A stretch of DNA of 24,304 nucleotides from Bin80 sp022820435 (GTDB lineage Bacteria > Bacteroidota > Rhodothermia > Rhodothermales > Bin80), in the NCBI GenBank assembly GCA_022820435.1, contig JAJEFL010000064.1, positions 1-24,304 of the forward strand, given 5' to 3'. The position numbers and the translations under genes were made by a program. The notes beneath the pieces are model-generated. The model searched no databases, was not told the origin of the DNA, and saw nothing but the letters and a program-made list of their open reading frames with translations. This document shows positions 1-8,899 of this stretch, in pieces; positions within the stretch are counted from its first letter, which is position 1, and each line of letters begins with the position of its first letter.

Positions 1-190
1 CCAGGACCGTCAGCGCATGTAAACAACTTGAAGTGCGCAATGCCCCCGTTGCCGTATAAAATCCGAACGCCTCGCATAATTGACGCGCCAATGCCGTGCG
101 ACCATCGCTCGGATGGGAGGCCAAAACCTCCTTCACACGCGCAAGATCCGCACGAAAACAAGACAGTATCGGTGGCTGAAGTGACTCCAT
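1..190 (-). CDS. DUF4338 (DruA/transposase-type) protein, N-terminal part, cut by window edge
   Basis: Read on the minus strand from an ATG at 190, the frame stays open for 63 codons to the window edge. The translation holds a pattern I recognise from the start of DUF4338 proteins: a stretch like VKEVLASHP, then RTALARQLCEAFGF, then TGALRTSSC. That is the small helical domain with HP, R..L.R.LCE and G.L....C positions. DUF4338 occurs in DruA of the Druantia defence system and as the front part of some IS4/Tn5-like transposases. The catalytic part lies outside the window, so the two cannot be told apart here. A broken transposase with the matching later domains lies at 23632-24150, which favours a transposase. 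The same frame is open upstream to an ATG at 478, but that upstream part shows no family features. No Shine-Dalgarno is visible. Confidence 0.55.
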   Translation of the reverse strand, partial: MESLQPPILSCFRADLARVKEVLASHPSDGRTALARQLCEAFGFYTATGALRTSSCLHALTVL

Positions 191-232
191 ACCACCAAGA
201 TAAAAATATTTTTCCAATGTATAAGTGTTTGA

Positions 233-460
233 ATTCTGCAGCAGATAGACCGAGCCCGCCTTCAACACTATGATGTCGGAGGACAAGGGGATGTTGTGGA
301 TGCAATTCAGCACACCAGCGGATTTAATGCGGATTACACGGTTGATTGTGGAAACCTCTACGGGAAAGGCCTCATTGCCAGCGGACCTGGAACTAATGCG
401 TGTCCGTCGAGAAAAAGTGTACGATGTGTGGATGAAGAGGCGAATGGGATCACGGTTTAG
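233..460 (+). other. Open frame without ATG, possible C-terminal remnant of a secreted protein
   Basis: Between a TGA at 230-232 and a TAG at 458-460 there is an open plus-strand frame of 75 codons with no ATG at its head. The translation looks more protein-like than the other frames here: GQGDVVDAIQHTSGFNADY, then DCGNLYGKGLIASGPG, then three further cysteines and the end EEANGITV. It may be the tail of a gene whose front was lost, perhaps when the adjacent DUF4338 element arrived. It matches no family I can name. The opposite strand is also open across this stretch (478 down to 190), so one of the two is a shadow. It could be chance. Confidence 0.25.
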
Positions 461-490
461 GCGATTAGTTCCCCCCATAATGTATCCAAA

Positions 491-2851
491 ATGATAGATC
501 AATGCAGAACATTGATCGTTCTGGTGCTCATAGGCCTTGGTCTGGGGTTGCCAGTTGTCTCTGCGCAACAGAGTTCCATAACCGTCAGCGGAACCGTAAC
601 GGACTCCGAAACGGGTGAACTGATTGTCGGAGCGGCATTGTATGTGGCTGCTCAGGATGTAGGTGTAATCTCAAACCAGTATGGTTATTACAGCCTGACC
701 CTGCAGGGAGACAGTGTGAGCATGGTGGTGAGCCATGTTGCATATACGCCTCAGGTGCTGACCTATTCGTTACAGGCAGACCTAGTTCTTGATATCTCAA
801 TGGTTCCGGCAACTCTTAATCTGGAAGAATTGGAAGTGACGGCGACCGTTGAATCCGCACTCCAGGCGACACAGATGAGTGCAGTTTCGATCCCGGTCAA
901 GGATGTTGAAAATCTTCCGACGATTCTTGGAGAGTCGGATGTGCTGCGTATTATTCAACTGCTGCCTGGGATTCAGTCAGGTGTTGAAGGATCTACCGGA
1001 CTGTATGTTCGCGGCGGAGGTCCAGATCAGAATCTTTATCTGCTTGATGGGACACAAGTCTATAATCCAAGTCATTTGTTTGGATTCCTGGGAACCTTCA
1101 ACTCGGATGCCATCAAGGATGTCCGTGTTCTTAAGGGAGGATTTCCTGCGCGTTACGGTGGGCGGCTCTCATCTGTGATTGATCTGACGATGAAGGAAGG
1201 AAACATGAAACGATTTGCCGGAACCGGGTCCATTGGTTTTCTTGCCTCACGTTTAACTCTGGAAGGGCCGATAAAACAGGATCGTGCTTCTTTCCTGATT
1301 TCTGCCCGCCGGTCCTATGCAGATCTGCTCATGCGCCCCTTTCTTTCTGAGAATGAAAATTTTGGGTATTACTTCTCCGATCTAAATCTGAAGACCAATG
1401 CGGTTATCAACAAAAATAACCGGATCTATCTCAGCGGTTATTGGGGGGAGGACCGCCTCCATTCGGAGTATACCTATTCGGTAGGAGACGAGGATAAAGA
1501 ACAGCTTTCCTGGAGTAATCTGACGGCTACTGCCCGTTGGAATCACATCTTTGGGCCGCGATTATTCTCAAATGTTCTGGTGGGTTATACGAATTACGCG
1601 TTAAATGTGGACAGCGAATACCAATATGACACGGGAGATGGCAAATATCGGTACGAAGATTCATACGAGTCAGGGATCCGGGATCTGCATGCACGGCTAG
1701 ATGTAGAGTTTATTCCAGGCTCCAGTCACAGTATTCGTTTTGGGGCAGGGGCACAGTATCATTCTTTTCTCACTGGCGCGTACGAAGAGATCTCCCTGAT
1801 TAATAATGTTATTGATGATTCCACCGCATCTCCCAGCCGACGCTCTACTGGGCGTGAATTTCAAGCCTATGTTGAAGATGACTGGCGACTAAGTTCCAGA
1901 ATTCGATTGAATACGGGTATACATGCGTCAAGTTTTTTGATTGACAATAGAACCTATGTTTCCATTGAACCGCGTGTTTCGGGGTTGTTTCGTTTGAATT
2001 CAAACACCAGTGTGAAAGCGTCGCTGGCATATATGCAGCAGTATATCCATCTACTGGCAACCACCAGCGGGTTATCTCTACCGACGGATCTGTGGGTTCC
2101 TGCCACGGCAAAAATTCAGCCGCAGAGATCCTGGCAGGTTGCAGGAGGAGTCGTGCGATCATTATCTGCAGGTAAGTTTGAACTGTCACTTGAGGGATAT
2201 TACAAGCGTATGGATAACCTGATTGAGTACAAAGATGGTGCAGACTATTTTGATACGATCTACGGGACTTGGGAAGATCGCGTCGTATCCGGAATTGGGG
2301 CTGCCTATGGAGGGGAACTCTTTTTTCAAAAGAAGTCTGGACATACAACGGGCTGGATCGGGTATACGCTCTCCTGGAGTCGCCGGAAATTTGATGAAAT
2401 CAACCATGGACGCTGGTTCCCGTACCGGTATGATCGCCGCCATGATGCTGCTCTGGTTGTCAGTTACAAATTATCGCCTCGGCTTGATATCAGCGGAACC
2501 TGGATTTACGGTACAGGCCAGGCGGTAACATTACCGGTTGGCTATCTCATTACTGAACCACATCTGTGGTATAGCTTCGCAAGAGAGAGGCAGGGGGCAG
2601 CAACCTATCAGGTTCAGAGTTCCCGCAATGGTGCCCGGTTGCCTGATTATCATCGTCTGGATCTTGGGTTGCGGATGCATCGAACCCTCAAGCGTGTAAA
2701 ACGAACCCTGTCCGTCGGGACCTACAACACCTATAGCCGGAAGAATGCGATCAGTATCATTGCGGATAAAGATGATTACGGTGATATCGTCTTCAAAAAA
2801 TTCTCGATCCTGCCGATCCTTCCATCCATTAGCTATCAGTTATCCTTCTAG
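491..2851 (+). CDS. TonB-dependent outer-membrane receptor with carboxypeptidase-like regulatory domain
   Basis: This 786-aa outer-membrane protein should import an unidentified ligand using TonB/ExbBD energy. A signal peptide covers about residues 1-25 (hydrophobic core LIVLVLIGLGLGL, then VVSAQQ). Residues about 29-105 form a carboxypeptidase-D regulatory-like beta domain (SGTVTDSETGELIVGA, YGYYSL), which is typical of Bacteroidota receptors. A plug domain follows at about 130-240, with LPGIQ, YVRGGGPDQNLYLLDG and the RYGGRLSSVID stretch. The rest is rich in alternating aromatic and polar strands, as expected of the 22-strand barrel. The chain ends in phenylalanine (SYQLSF), the usual outer-membrane assembly signal. 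The DUF4249 gene lies 159 bp downstream, a common partner. There is no carbohydrate-specific SusD partner, so a sugar-uptake role is not supported. Start ATG 491 is the only one giving a signal peptide, and no Shine-Dalgarno is seen. Confidence 0.93.
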   Translation: MIDQCRTLIVLVLIGLGLGLPVVSAQQSSITVSGTVTDSETGELIVGAALYVAAQDVGVISNQYGYYSLTLQGDSVSMVVSHVAYTPQVLTYSLQADLVLDISMVPATLNLEELEVTATVESALQATQMSAVSIPVKDVENLPTILGESDVLRIIQLLPGIQSGVEGSTGLYVRGGGPDQNLYLLDGTQVYNPSHLFGFLGTFNSDAIKDVRVLKGGFPARYGGRLSSVIDLTMKEGNMKRFAGTGSIGFLASRLTLEGPIKQDRASFLISARRSYADLLMRPFLSENENFGYYFSDLNLKTNAVINKNNRIYLSGYWGEDRLHSEYTYSVGDEDKEQLSWSNLTATARWNHIFGPRLFSNVLVGYTNYALNVDSEYQYDTGDGKYRYEDSYESGIRDLHARLDVEFIPGSSHSIRFGAGAQYHSFLTGAYEEISLINNVIDDSTASPSRRSTGREFQAYVEDDWRLSSRIRLNTGIHASSFLIDNRTYVSIEPRVSGLFRLNSNTSVKASLAYMQQYIHLLATTSGLSLPTDLWVPATAKIQPQRSWQVAGGVVRSLSAGKFELSLEGYYKRMDNLIEYKDGADYFDTIYGTWEDRVVSGIGAAYGGELFFQKKSGHTTGWIGYTLSWSRRKFDEINHGRWFPYRYDRRHDAALVVSYKLSPRLDISGTWIYGTGQAVTLPVGYLITEPHLWYSFARERQGAATYQVQSSRNGARLPDYHRLDLGLRMHRTLKRVKRTLSVGTYNTYSRKNAISIIADKDDYGDIVFKKFSILPILPSISYQLSF

Positions 2852-3010
2852 TATGAATGTGTGCGTCTTAATGGAATTGACTTGTGTCTGTTTTGACCAG
2901 AGAAAAGATCTCAACAGACTTGCGGTCACCTACAACGTGATGCAGAATTCTTCTTTAAGGATAGAAGGCAGTAAGCCGGCAATTCTGCGGATGCATTCAA
3001 TTGCAGGGCA

Positions 3011-3961
3011 ATGACCATGTCCAGTTGGCCTATCACATTACTGACTTTGAGCGTGGTCATCCTGTCCGCCTGTGAGACCGTGATTGAGATTGATCCGCCG
3101 GACTATGAATCCGAGTTGACGATTACCAGCAATTTTACACCGGATTCAGTCTGGTCTGCAATGATTACAAAAACGCTGCCCATTGGCGAGTTACGTGATG
3201 AGGCCAATGCATTTTTAACCGATGCTGCGGTAATGGTTTATCAGGGAGAATCCTTGATTGACCGTCTGATTCACGATGCAGATGTACCCGGCAGATACGT
3301 CTCATTTAGAGGGATTCGGCCCGAATCAAATATCCCTTATCGGATAGTCGCGGAGGCCCCTGGATTACGCTCGGCATCTGCGACATCCATGGCTCCCCCG
3401 GCACCTGAGATTACGAATATGGAAATCATTCAATTGAGTGATCCAGACCTCTTTGGAGATTCAGAGCATCAGGTCAATTTCAGTCTAACCAATCGGCCGG
3501 GATTAAACTATTACAGTTTCGCCATTTTTCATGGATTTCTGAAGGAGAGTACAACGGGTACGGTCCAGTATGAGATTGAGTATGTATATATGCGCTATGA
3601 CAGCCCATGGTGGTATTGCAGTTTTACGGATCTTCTGAACCCGGTGGCAGTGCCAATCGGAGATAACTATGGCTGTGTGATTGGAATTTTATCGGATCGA
3701 TCCATTGATGAGCCGACTCTGGATTTTGAAATCAAATTTGATCTTTCCGAAGAAATCATGGAACAGCCCGATGCCGATCTGATCCTTGCGGTTCTTGCTC
3801 TGAGTCCAGAGTATGTTGAGTATCAGGGTTCTGTTGAAGAGCAGGATGATTTTTATGGTTTTGGGCAGCCGGTGAACCTGTATTCAAATATTGAGGGCGG
3901 GCGCGGCATCTTCGCTGGATATTCTGCAACCTATCATCTTTTTGATCAACAGCCGCAGTGA
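3011..3961 (+). CDS. DUF4249 family lipoprotein
   Basis: This 316-aa predicted lipoprotein is made downstream of the TonB receptor. It opens with a hydrophobic stretch (ITLLTLSVVI) and a lipobox LSAC with the acceptor cysteine at residue 21. Just after it come ETVIEIDPPDYESELTI and a WSAMITKT segment, the start pattern of DUF4249, which sits next to TonB receptors in many Bacteroidota. The family has no settled function. By position it is likely a surface or periplasmic partner of the receptor. The mature part is rich in beta strand and aromatic residues. ATG 3011 and ATG 3017 are both possible starts and change only two residues. The 159 bp before it show no terminator, so co-transcription with the receptor is plausible. 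Confidence 0.82.
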   Translation: MTMSSWPITLLTLSVVILSACETVIEIDPPDYESELTITSNFTPDSVWSAMITKTLPIGELRDEANAFLTDAAVMVYQGESLIDRLIHDADVPGRYVSFRGIRPESNIPYRIVAEAPGLRSASATSMAPPAPEITNMEIIQLSDPDLFGDSEHQVNFSLTNRPGLNYYSFAIFHGFLKESTTGTVQYEIEYVYMRYDSPWWYCSFTDLLNPVAVPIGDNYGCVIGILSDRSIDEPTLDFEIKFDLSEEIMEQPDADLILAVLALSPEYVEYQGSVEEQDDFYGFGQPVNLYSNIEGGRGIFAGYSATYHLFDQQPQ

Positions 3962-4178
3962 AGGAGAGGGGAATTCGCACCAGTAATCATGATCCAATAA
4001 AACCTTAATAACTTACAGGTGCTTTGGAAGGGGCCTGTTGTGGCGAAGCCGAATCAAAGCTTAAATTTTATATTCGTCCCCGATCTCCCCCATCTCCCCT
4101 TCCCCCGTTGTTAAGGAAAATTCCGACAATGATTATATTGTCTTCCAGCATGGATTCCCGTTCTCACAATTAATCGAC

Positions 4179-4193
4179 TCTGGTAAAACCAGA
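4179..4193. promoter_or_regulatory. Small perfect inverted repeat upstream of the LRR gene
   Basis: In the 288-bp gap 3962-4249 there is a perfect 6-bp inverted repeat, TCTGGT-AAA-ACCAGA, about 56 bp before the chosen start of the LRR protein. It is not followed by a clear T tract, so it is a weak terminator candidate and could equally be an operator or a 5' UTR hairpin. The rest of the gap holds a C-rich run at about 4077-4110 and nothing else I can identify. Confidence 0.25.
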
Positions 4194-4249
4194 TCTTTCT
4201 GACAGATATGTATCCTGATGATGTATTTAGCGTTTCAATCGAAAATAAA

Positions 4250-7200
4250 ATGAGGATCATTTTATTCGCATTACTGCTCGCAATTTTTGCCCCCCAAATA
4301 TTTGCTCAGCGATTGTCAATCACGCCTGCAGCGGTCACCATTTTAGAAGGGGATTCTGAACATTTCACGGTCGTACTTTCGTCGGAGCCGAAGAGGGATG
4401 TAACGGTGACGATAGTCAAACATGATGAAACCGAGGTCAGTCTGGACAAGACCGAGTTAATCTTTACCCCTGAAAACTGGAATGTACAGCAGACCGTGAG
4501 ACTAGTGGCAGCGGAGGATGAAGATTCCATGGATAACAACGGAATACTAATCTTGATTGCGAGCGGGGATGGCCTGGTGGGAGATGGAATCACGGTTAGC
4601 CCTGACACAACAATCATCGCCTCCCTTGGCGAAACCACGCAACTCACGGCAACGGTACAGGATCAGGATGGCGAAACGGTATCCGGGATCGCCCTGGAAT
4701 GGTCAAGTCTTGATCCTTCTGTTGCTGTAGTGGATTCGAGCGGCAAGGTTACCGCGGCGGGTTTCGGCGAAACGAAGATCACTGCCAAACTGGCTACCGC
4801 CTCAGGAACAGCAACGATCCTGGTAGACGAGACGGATCATATGATCAGCCGTGATCGTGAGATCCTTGAGATGCTATTCAACGCGACCGGAGGTAAGGGA
4901 TGGCCAAAACGTGATGGCTGGTTGACCGATGCGCCTCTTGGTGAATGGCGCGGTGTAAAAACGAATGTTAAGGGGCGTGTGACGGCGTTGAGACTCAGTT
5001 CCAACAATCTCACGGGCCGTATTCCATCATTTCTGGGAAAGTTGGACAGCCTTGAAGAACTTCGCTTAGCTCAAAATTCCCTGACAGGATCAATCCCACC
5101 TGAACTCGGCAATCTCACACAATTGGAAGAATTGTTTCTGAATAGCAATTCCCTGACAGGATCAATCCCACCTGAACTCGGCAATCTCACACAATTGGAA
5201 AAATTGTTTCTGAATGGCAATTCCCTGACAGGTTCAATCCCACCTGAACTGGGTAATCTCGCACAGTTGAAAGTATTATTTTCAACTAATAATTCCTTAA
5301 GTGGACCAATCCCGCCTGAACTCGGCAATCTCACGCAATTGGAAGAATTGTCTCTATATGACAATTCCCTGACAGGTTCAATCCCATCCGAACTGGGTAA
5401 TCTCGCACAGTTGAAAGTGTTAAATTTTTCTGACAATTCCTTAAGTGGACCAATCCCATCTGAGCTTGGCAACTTAGCACAGTTGGAAGACCTATGGTTA
5501 GAAATAAATTCCCTGACTGGTTCAATTCCCCCCGAACTGGGTAATCTCGCACAGTTGAAGGTGTTACGTTTTGCCCAAAATTCCCTGACCGGTTCAATTC
5601 CCCCCGAACTCGGCAATCTCGCACAGTTGAAAGTATTGCATCTTAGTCGCAATTCCTTAAGTGGGCCAATCCCATCCGAACTCGGCAATCTCTCACGACT
5701 GGAAATAATGGCGATCTATACAAATGAACTGGCAGGACCGATTCCACCTGAACTCGGCAATCTCGCACAGTTGGTGGAAGTGAATTTAAATGCAAACTCC
5801 CTGACTTCGATTCCGTCCGAACTCGGCAATCTTGCACGATTAGAAATAATGGACTTCGGCTCGAATGCCCTTACTGGACCAATTCCGTCCGAACTTGGCA
5901 ATCTCACGCAATTGAAAAAATTGTTTCTGTATAGCAGTTCCCTGACAGGTTCAATCTCGTCCGAACTAGGTAATCTCGCACAGTTGGAAGTATTGCATCT
6001 CGCTGACAATTCCTTAAGCGGACCAATCCCATCTGAACTCGGCAGCTTAGCACAGTTGGAAGAACTATGGTTAGAAAGAAATTCCCTGACCGGTTCAATT
6101 CCACCCGAACTGGGTAACCTTACACAGTTGAAGGAGTTACGTTTTGGCGGAAATTCTCTGACCGGTTCGATCCCGTCCAAACTTAGCGGCTTAGTACAAT
6201 TGGAAAACCTACGGTTAGAAAGGAATTCTCTAACAGGGGCAATCCCGTCCGAACTTAGCGGCTTAGTGCAATTGAAAACCCTGCGGTTGGAAAGGAATTC
6301 TCTAACAGGGGCAATCCCATCCGAACTTGGCAATCTCTTACAGTTAAAAAGTTTGAGGTTATTCCGAAACGGCCTGACAGGTTTAATCCCACCCGAACTC
6401 GGCAACCTCACACAGTTGTTAGACATGAATTTAGGTAACAATTTTCTGACAGGTCTAATTCCGTCTAAACTCAGCGAGATGGTCGCCTTGCAAGATCTCA
6501 ATCTTCGAAACAATCAATTCTCTGGATTTATCCCGTCAGAACTGGGGAACCTTCAATCGCTGACCATCCTGGATCTGGGCAATAACACGGACTTGGAAGG
6601 GATCCTGCCACGCAGTTTTCTCAAACTCAATCTAAGTTATGTAGATATTACGAAAACGGGGATCTGTGAGCAACAAGATGCAGGATTCCTTGAGTGGAGG
6701 AGTAGCATTTCAAGGTACTACGCAGAGGAATGTGCGCCTCGGCAGATTGAGCGCAGTGCTCTGATTGAACTATACAAGAAGACGGAGGGGGATTCCTGGA
6801 GAAATGCGACTGGATGGAATAGCAGAGATCCGCTTAGAGACTGGCATGGTGTGCGTATCAGGAATGGTCGGGTCACGGAACTCTCCTTGCCGAATAACGC
6901 TCTCACGGGTTCCATCCCAGGTGAGGTGGCCAACTTCACTGAACTCAAGGTCCTCAACCTGGCTGGCAATGTCTTGACCGGGGTGATGCCAGAAGAAATC
7001 TTGTCCCTATCCGAACTGACAGAACTGCGCGTCAACCAGAACAGGGATCTTGAAGGAGTTTTCGGTGATGACATGGCTCGTCATCTTACTCAACTGGAAG
7101 TACTCCACTTTGGGGGCACATCGCTGTGTGCCTCGCCGAGTTCAACGTTTCAGACATGGTACGCGGAGCTTGACGATGCAAGCGGTCAAATCTGTGGAAA

Positions 7201-8680
7201 CCCGGCCGAGATTCGTCTGGACATACCGGTCGCCTATCTGACACAGTCCATCCAAACCCCAGAGCATTCCGTACGGCTCATTGAGGGGCGTGATGCTCTG
7301 CTGCGGGTCTTCGTTACCGGGGAGCCTGCACCTGCGTTTTTTGAGCATGAGGTGGTTGCCACAATTCGCGGGGGAGGGCGAACCCATCAGGTGGAGATGA
7401 CGCGAGACGGAATTCAACTCCTCGCCGCGGCCGACGAGAGTAGTCTAAACAACTCGTTTAACGCAATCATTCCCGGGGATCTGATTAGACCAGATGCAAC
7501 GCTGGTCGTGGAGGCCGATCCTGCGGGGGTCATTCCGCGTGCGGCAGGAAGCCATGATCGGTTCCCCTCCACGGGCGAAGAGCAACTCAATGTTGTTTCC
7601 GTTCCCGCCATGGACATCACGGTGGTCCCCGTCCTGGAGGCAAATCAGCCGGACCGATCCATTTTTGAATGGACCGACAATATCAGCGATAACAGTTCAG
7701 AGGTTGGACTCTTCAAGTATGCCTTTCCATTCCATGAATTTCATGCCAGAAGCCGGGAATCATACACTACATCGCTTGACTTAGTCTCCGATGAGGGGCG
7801 GTGGGGGCTCGTACTGGAATTGGAAGCCTTGCGGTTTTTGGACAATGCAACGGGATACTACTATGGAGCCGCCGCAAGTGTCAACGGTTTTGTGCGGGGG
7901 ATCGCTCGACGCGGGGGATGGACCAGTATGGGCAAGGCGTTGGATGCCGACTTTGCGCATGAGATCGGACATAACCTTAACCTGGGTCACGCGCCGTGCG
8001 GAGGGGCAGACCGGGCGGATCCAGACTATCCCCACCCAGGTGGGAGCGTTGGTGCCTGGGGATTTGACTTTCGTGATAGCACACTGATATCCCCTGACTA
8101 TCACAAAGATATCATGGGGTATTGTTATGATCAGGGGTGGATCAGTGACTATTTTTACGAAAAAGTAATTGACTTCCGCGAGCGAGTGGAGGGCAGGAAC
8201 AGGCAGCCCATGGCCGGTGCACCGGCATCGGACGATGTATTGGTACTGTGGGGGGGTATGCAGGGCGGCGAACTTCGTATGGAACCTCCATTTCCGGCAA
8301 CTGCCCCTGCACAACTACCTAATGCAGATGGCCCCTATCGCCTTGAGGGACTCGGGCGACAGGGTGAGGTCATGTTCTTGCTATCCTTCACGCCAGGAGA
8401 GGATAAATTTGGGAATCAATACTTCTTTTTTGCGATTCCCATTGAGCAGGAGTGGGAAGATTCGCTGGAGCGAATCGTCCTCACCAGCCCGGAGCAAAGC
8501 GTAACCATAGATGCGAGCGATCAGCGGAGACTCTCTATTTTACGAGATTCAAGTACAGGACATGTCCGTGGGATACTTCGTGATTGGGACGGTGACCTGC
8601 CCGCCGCATTAGAGCGGGCAGACAACCTTACTGTTACAAGCACCCGGGGATTCAAGGAATCCGTTCGTCTGAGAAGATAG
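4250..8680 (+). CDS. Giant secreted LRR protein with C-terminal metzincin-type zinc metalloprotease domain
   Basis: I chose the ATG at 4250 (1476 aa) rather than the in-frame ATG at 4208, because 4250 begins a clean signal peptide (MRIILFALLLAIFAPQIFAQ). Domains in order: a Calx-beta-like sandwich at about 21-105; a BIG2-like Ig fold at about 106-190 (VSPDTTI, WSSLDPSVAVVDSSGKVTA); an LRR N-cap at about 195-241 (LFNATGGKGWPKRDGW); about 23 plant-type 24-residue LRRs at 242-793 (N.LTGSIP.ELGNL); a second N-cap and about three repeats at about 828-960 (GDSWRNATGWNS); then a protease region from about 985. The zinc motif HEIGHNLNLGH is at 1237-1247, with a Met-turn IMGYC around 1289 and GSVGAWGFDF between them. 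This matches a metzincin (HExxHxx[G/N]xxH), closest in my memory to M66-like enzymes. The catalytic Glu and all three His are present, so activity is plausible. No type 9 secretion sorting domain is evident at the C-terminus. The substrate is unknown; the LRRs probably bind protein or glycan targets. Confidence 0.85.
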   Translation: MRIILFALLLAIFAPQIFAQRLSITPAAVTILEGDSEHFTVVLSSEPKRDVTVTIVKHDETEVSLDKTELIFTPENWNVQQTVRLVAAEDEDSMDNNGILILIASGDGLVGDGITVSPDTTIIASLGETTQLTATVQDQDGETVSGIALEWSSLDPSVAVVDSSGKVTAAGFGETKITAKLATASGTATILVDETDHMISRDREILEMLFNATGGKGWPKRDGWLTDAPLGEWRGVKTNVKGRVTALRLSSNNLTGRIPSFLGKLDSLEELRLAQNSLTGSIPPELGNLTQLEELFLNSNSLTGSIPPELGNLTQLEKLFLNGNSLTGSIPPELGNLAQLKVLFSTNNSLSGPIPPELGNLTQLEELSLYDNSLTGSIPSELGNLAQLKVLNFSDNSLSGPIPSELGNLAQLEDLWLEINSLTGSIPPELGNLAQLKVLRFAQNSLTGSIPPELGNLAQLKVLHLSRNSLSGPIPSELGNLSRLEIMAIYTNELAGPIPPELGNLAQLVEVNLNANSLTSIPSELGNLARLEIMDFGSNALTGPIPSELGNLTQLKKLFLYSSSLTGSISSELGNLAQLEVLHLADNSLSGPIPSELGSLAQLEELWLERNSLTGSIPPELGNLTQLKELRFGGNSLTGSIPSKLSGLVQLENLRLERNSLTGAIPSELSGLVQLKTLRLERNSLTGAIPSELGNLLQLKSLRLFRNGLTGLIPPELGNLTQLLDMNLGNNFLTGLIPSKLSEMVALQDLNLRNNQFSGFIPSELGNLQSLTILDLGNNTDLEGILPRSFLKLNLSYVDITKTGICEQQDAGFLEWRSSISRYYAEECAPRQIERSALIELYKKTEGDSWRNATGWNSRDPLRDWHGVRIRNGRVTELSLPNNALTGSIPGEVANFTELKVLNLAGNVLTGVMPEEILSLSELTELRVNQNRDLEGVFGDDMARHLTQLEVLHFGGTSLCASPSSTFQTWYAELDDASGQICGNPAEIRLDIPVAYLTQSIQTPEHSVRLIEGRDALLRVFVTGEPAPAFFEHEVVATIRGGGRTHQVEMTRDGIQLLAAADESSLNNSFNAIIPGDLIRPDATLVVEADPAGVIPRAAGSHDRFPSTGEEQLNVVSVPAMDITVVPVLEANQPDRSIFEWTDNISDNSSEVGLFKYAFPFHEFHARSRESYTTSLDLVSDEGRWGLVLELEALRFLDNATGYYYGAAASVNGFVRGIARRGGWTSMGKALDADFAHEIGHNLNLGHAPCGGADRADPDYPHPGGSVGAWGFDFRDSTLISPDYHKDIMGYCYDQGWISDYFYEKVIDFRERVEGRNRQPMAGAPASDDVLVLWGGMQGGELRMEPPFPATAPAQLPNADGPYRLEGLGRQGEVMFLLSFTPGEDKFGNQYFFFAIPIEQEWEDSLERIVLTSPEQSVTIDASDQRRLSILRDSSTGHVRGILRDWDGDLPAALERADNLTVTSTRGFKESVRLRR
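4973..6628 (+). repeat. Tandem 72-bp LRR-coding repeats, about 23 units
   Basis: This stretch encodes residues 242-793 of the LRR protein as about 23 head-to-tail units of 72 bp (24 codons). Adjacent units at 5079-5150 and 5151-5222 differ at only two positions by my reading, so some copies are recent. One unit near 5795-5815 is a codon short (LTSIP instead of LTGSIP). The last unit has 25 codons and a degenerate end. Repeats in the antisense frames produce long meaningless minus-strand open frames here. Confidence 0.9.
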
Positions 8681-8790
8681 ACAACTTTCCCGCAGAAAGA
8701 CATGGAATATGTCCGAGAAAAATAAAAAACTGAATCCTGCAAACGGATAAAGCACACTCCCGTAGAGCGTGGGAATCGGAGGATAGACAA

Positions 8791-8806
8791 ACGGTTGTGA
8801 AACCGT
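8791..8806 (-). terminator. Candidate hairpin between the convergent LRR and pckA genes
   Basis: The 219-bp gap between two convergent stop codons holds a perfect inverted repeat ACGGTT-GTGA-AACCGT. On the minus strand it is followed by a short T-rich run (TTGTCT), so it could end the pckA transcript about 95 bp after its stop. The stem is short and the T tract poor, so this is only a candidate. Confidence 0.25.
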
Positions 8807-8899
8807 AGAAGTCGGGTTGCCTCTCTCTATTTGTGGGTATCGGCGCATAAAGTCACGATGCAGTTTTACGTTTGAGATAGGGGATACGGGATGCACCGG

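Noticed and set aside
5071..6513. Several long minus-strand open frames with repeated PSSGGIEPVREF-like units
   Set aside because: They are antisense shadows of the 72-bp LRR repeats. The plus-strand frame has signal peptide, domains and protease, so the repeated antisense protein is an artefact.
4650..8680. Possible CRISPR array or satellite in the LRR gene
   Set aside because: The repeats are contiguous 72-bp coding units without spacers and keep a single frame.
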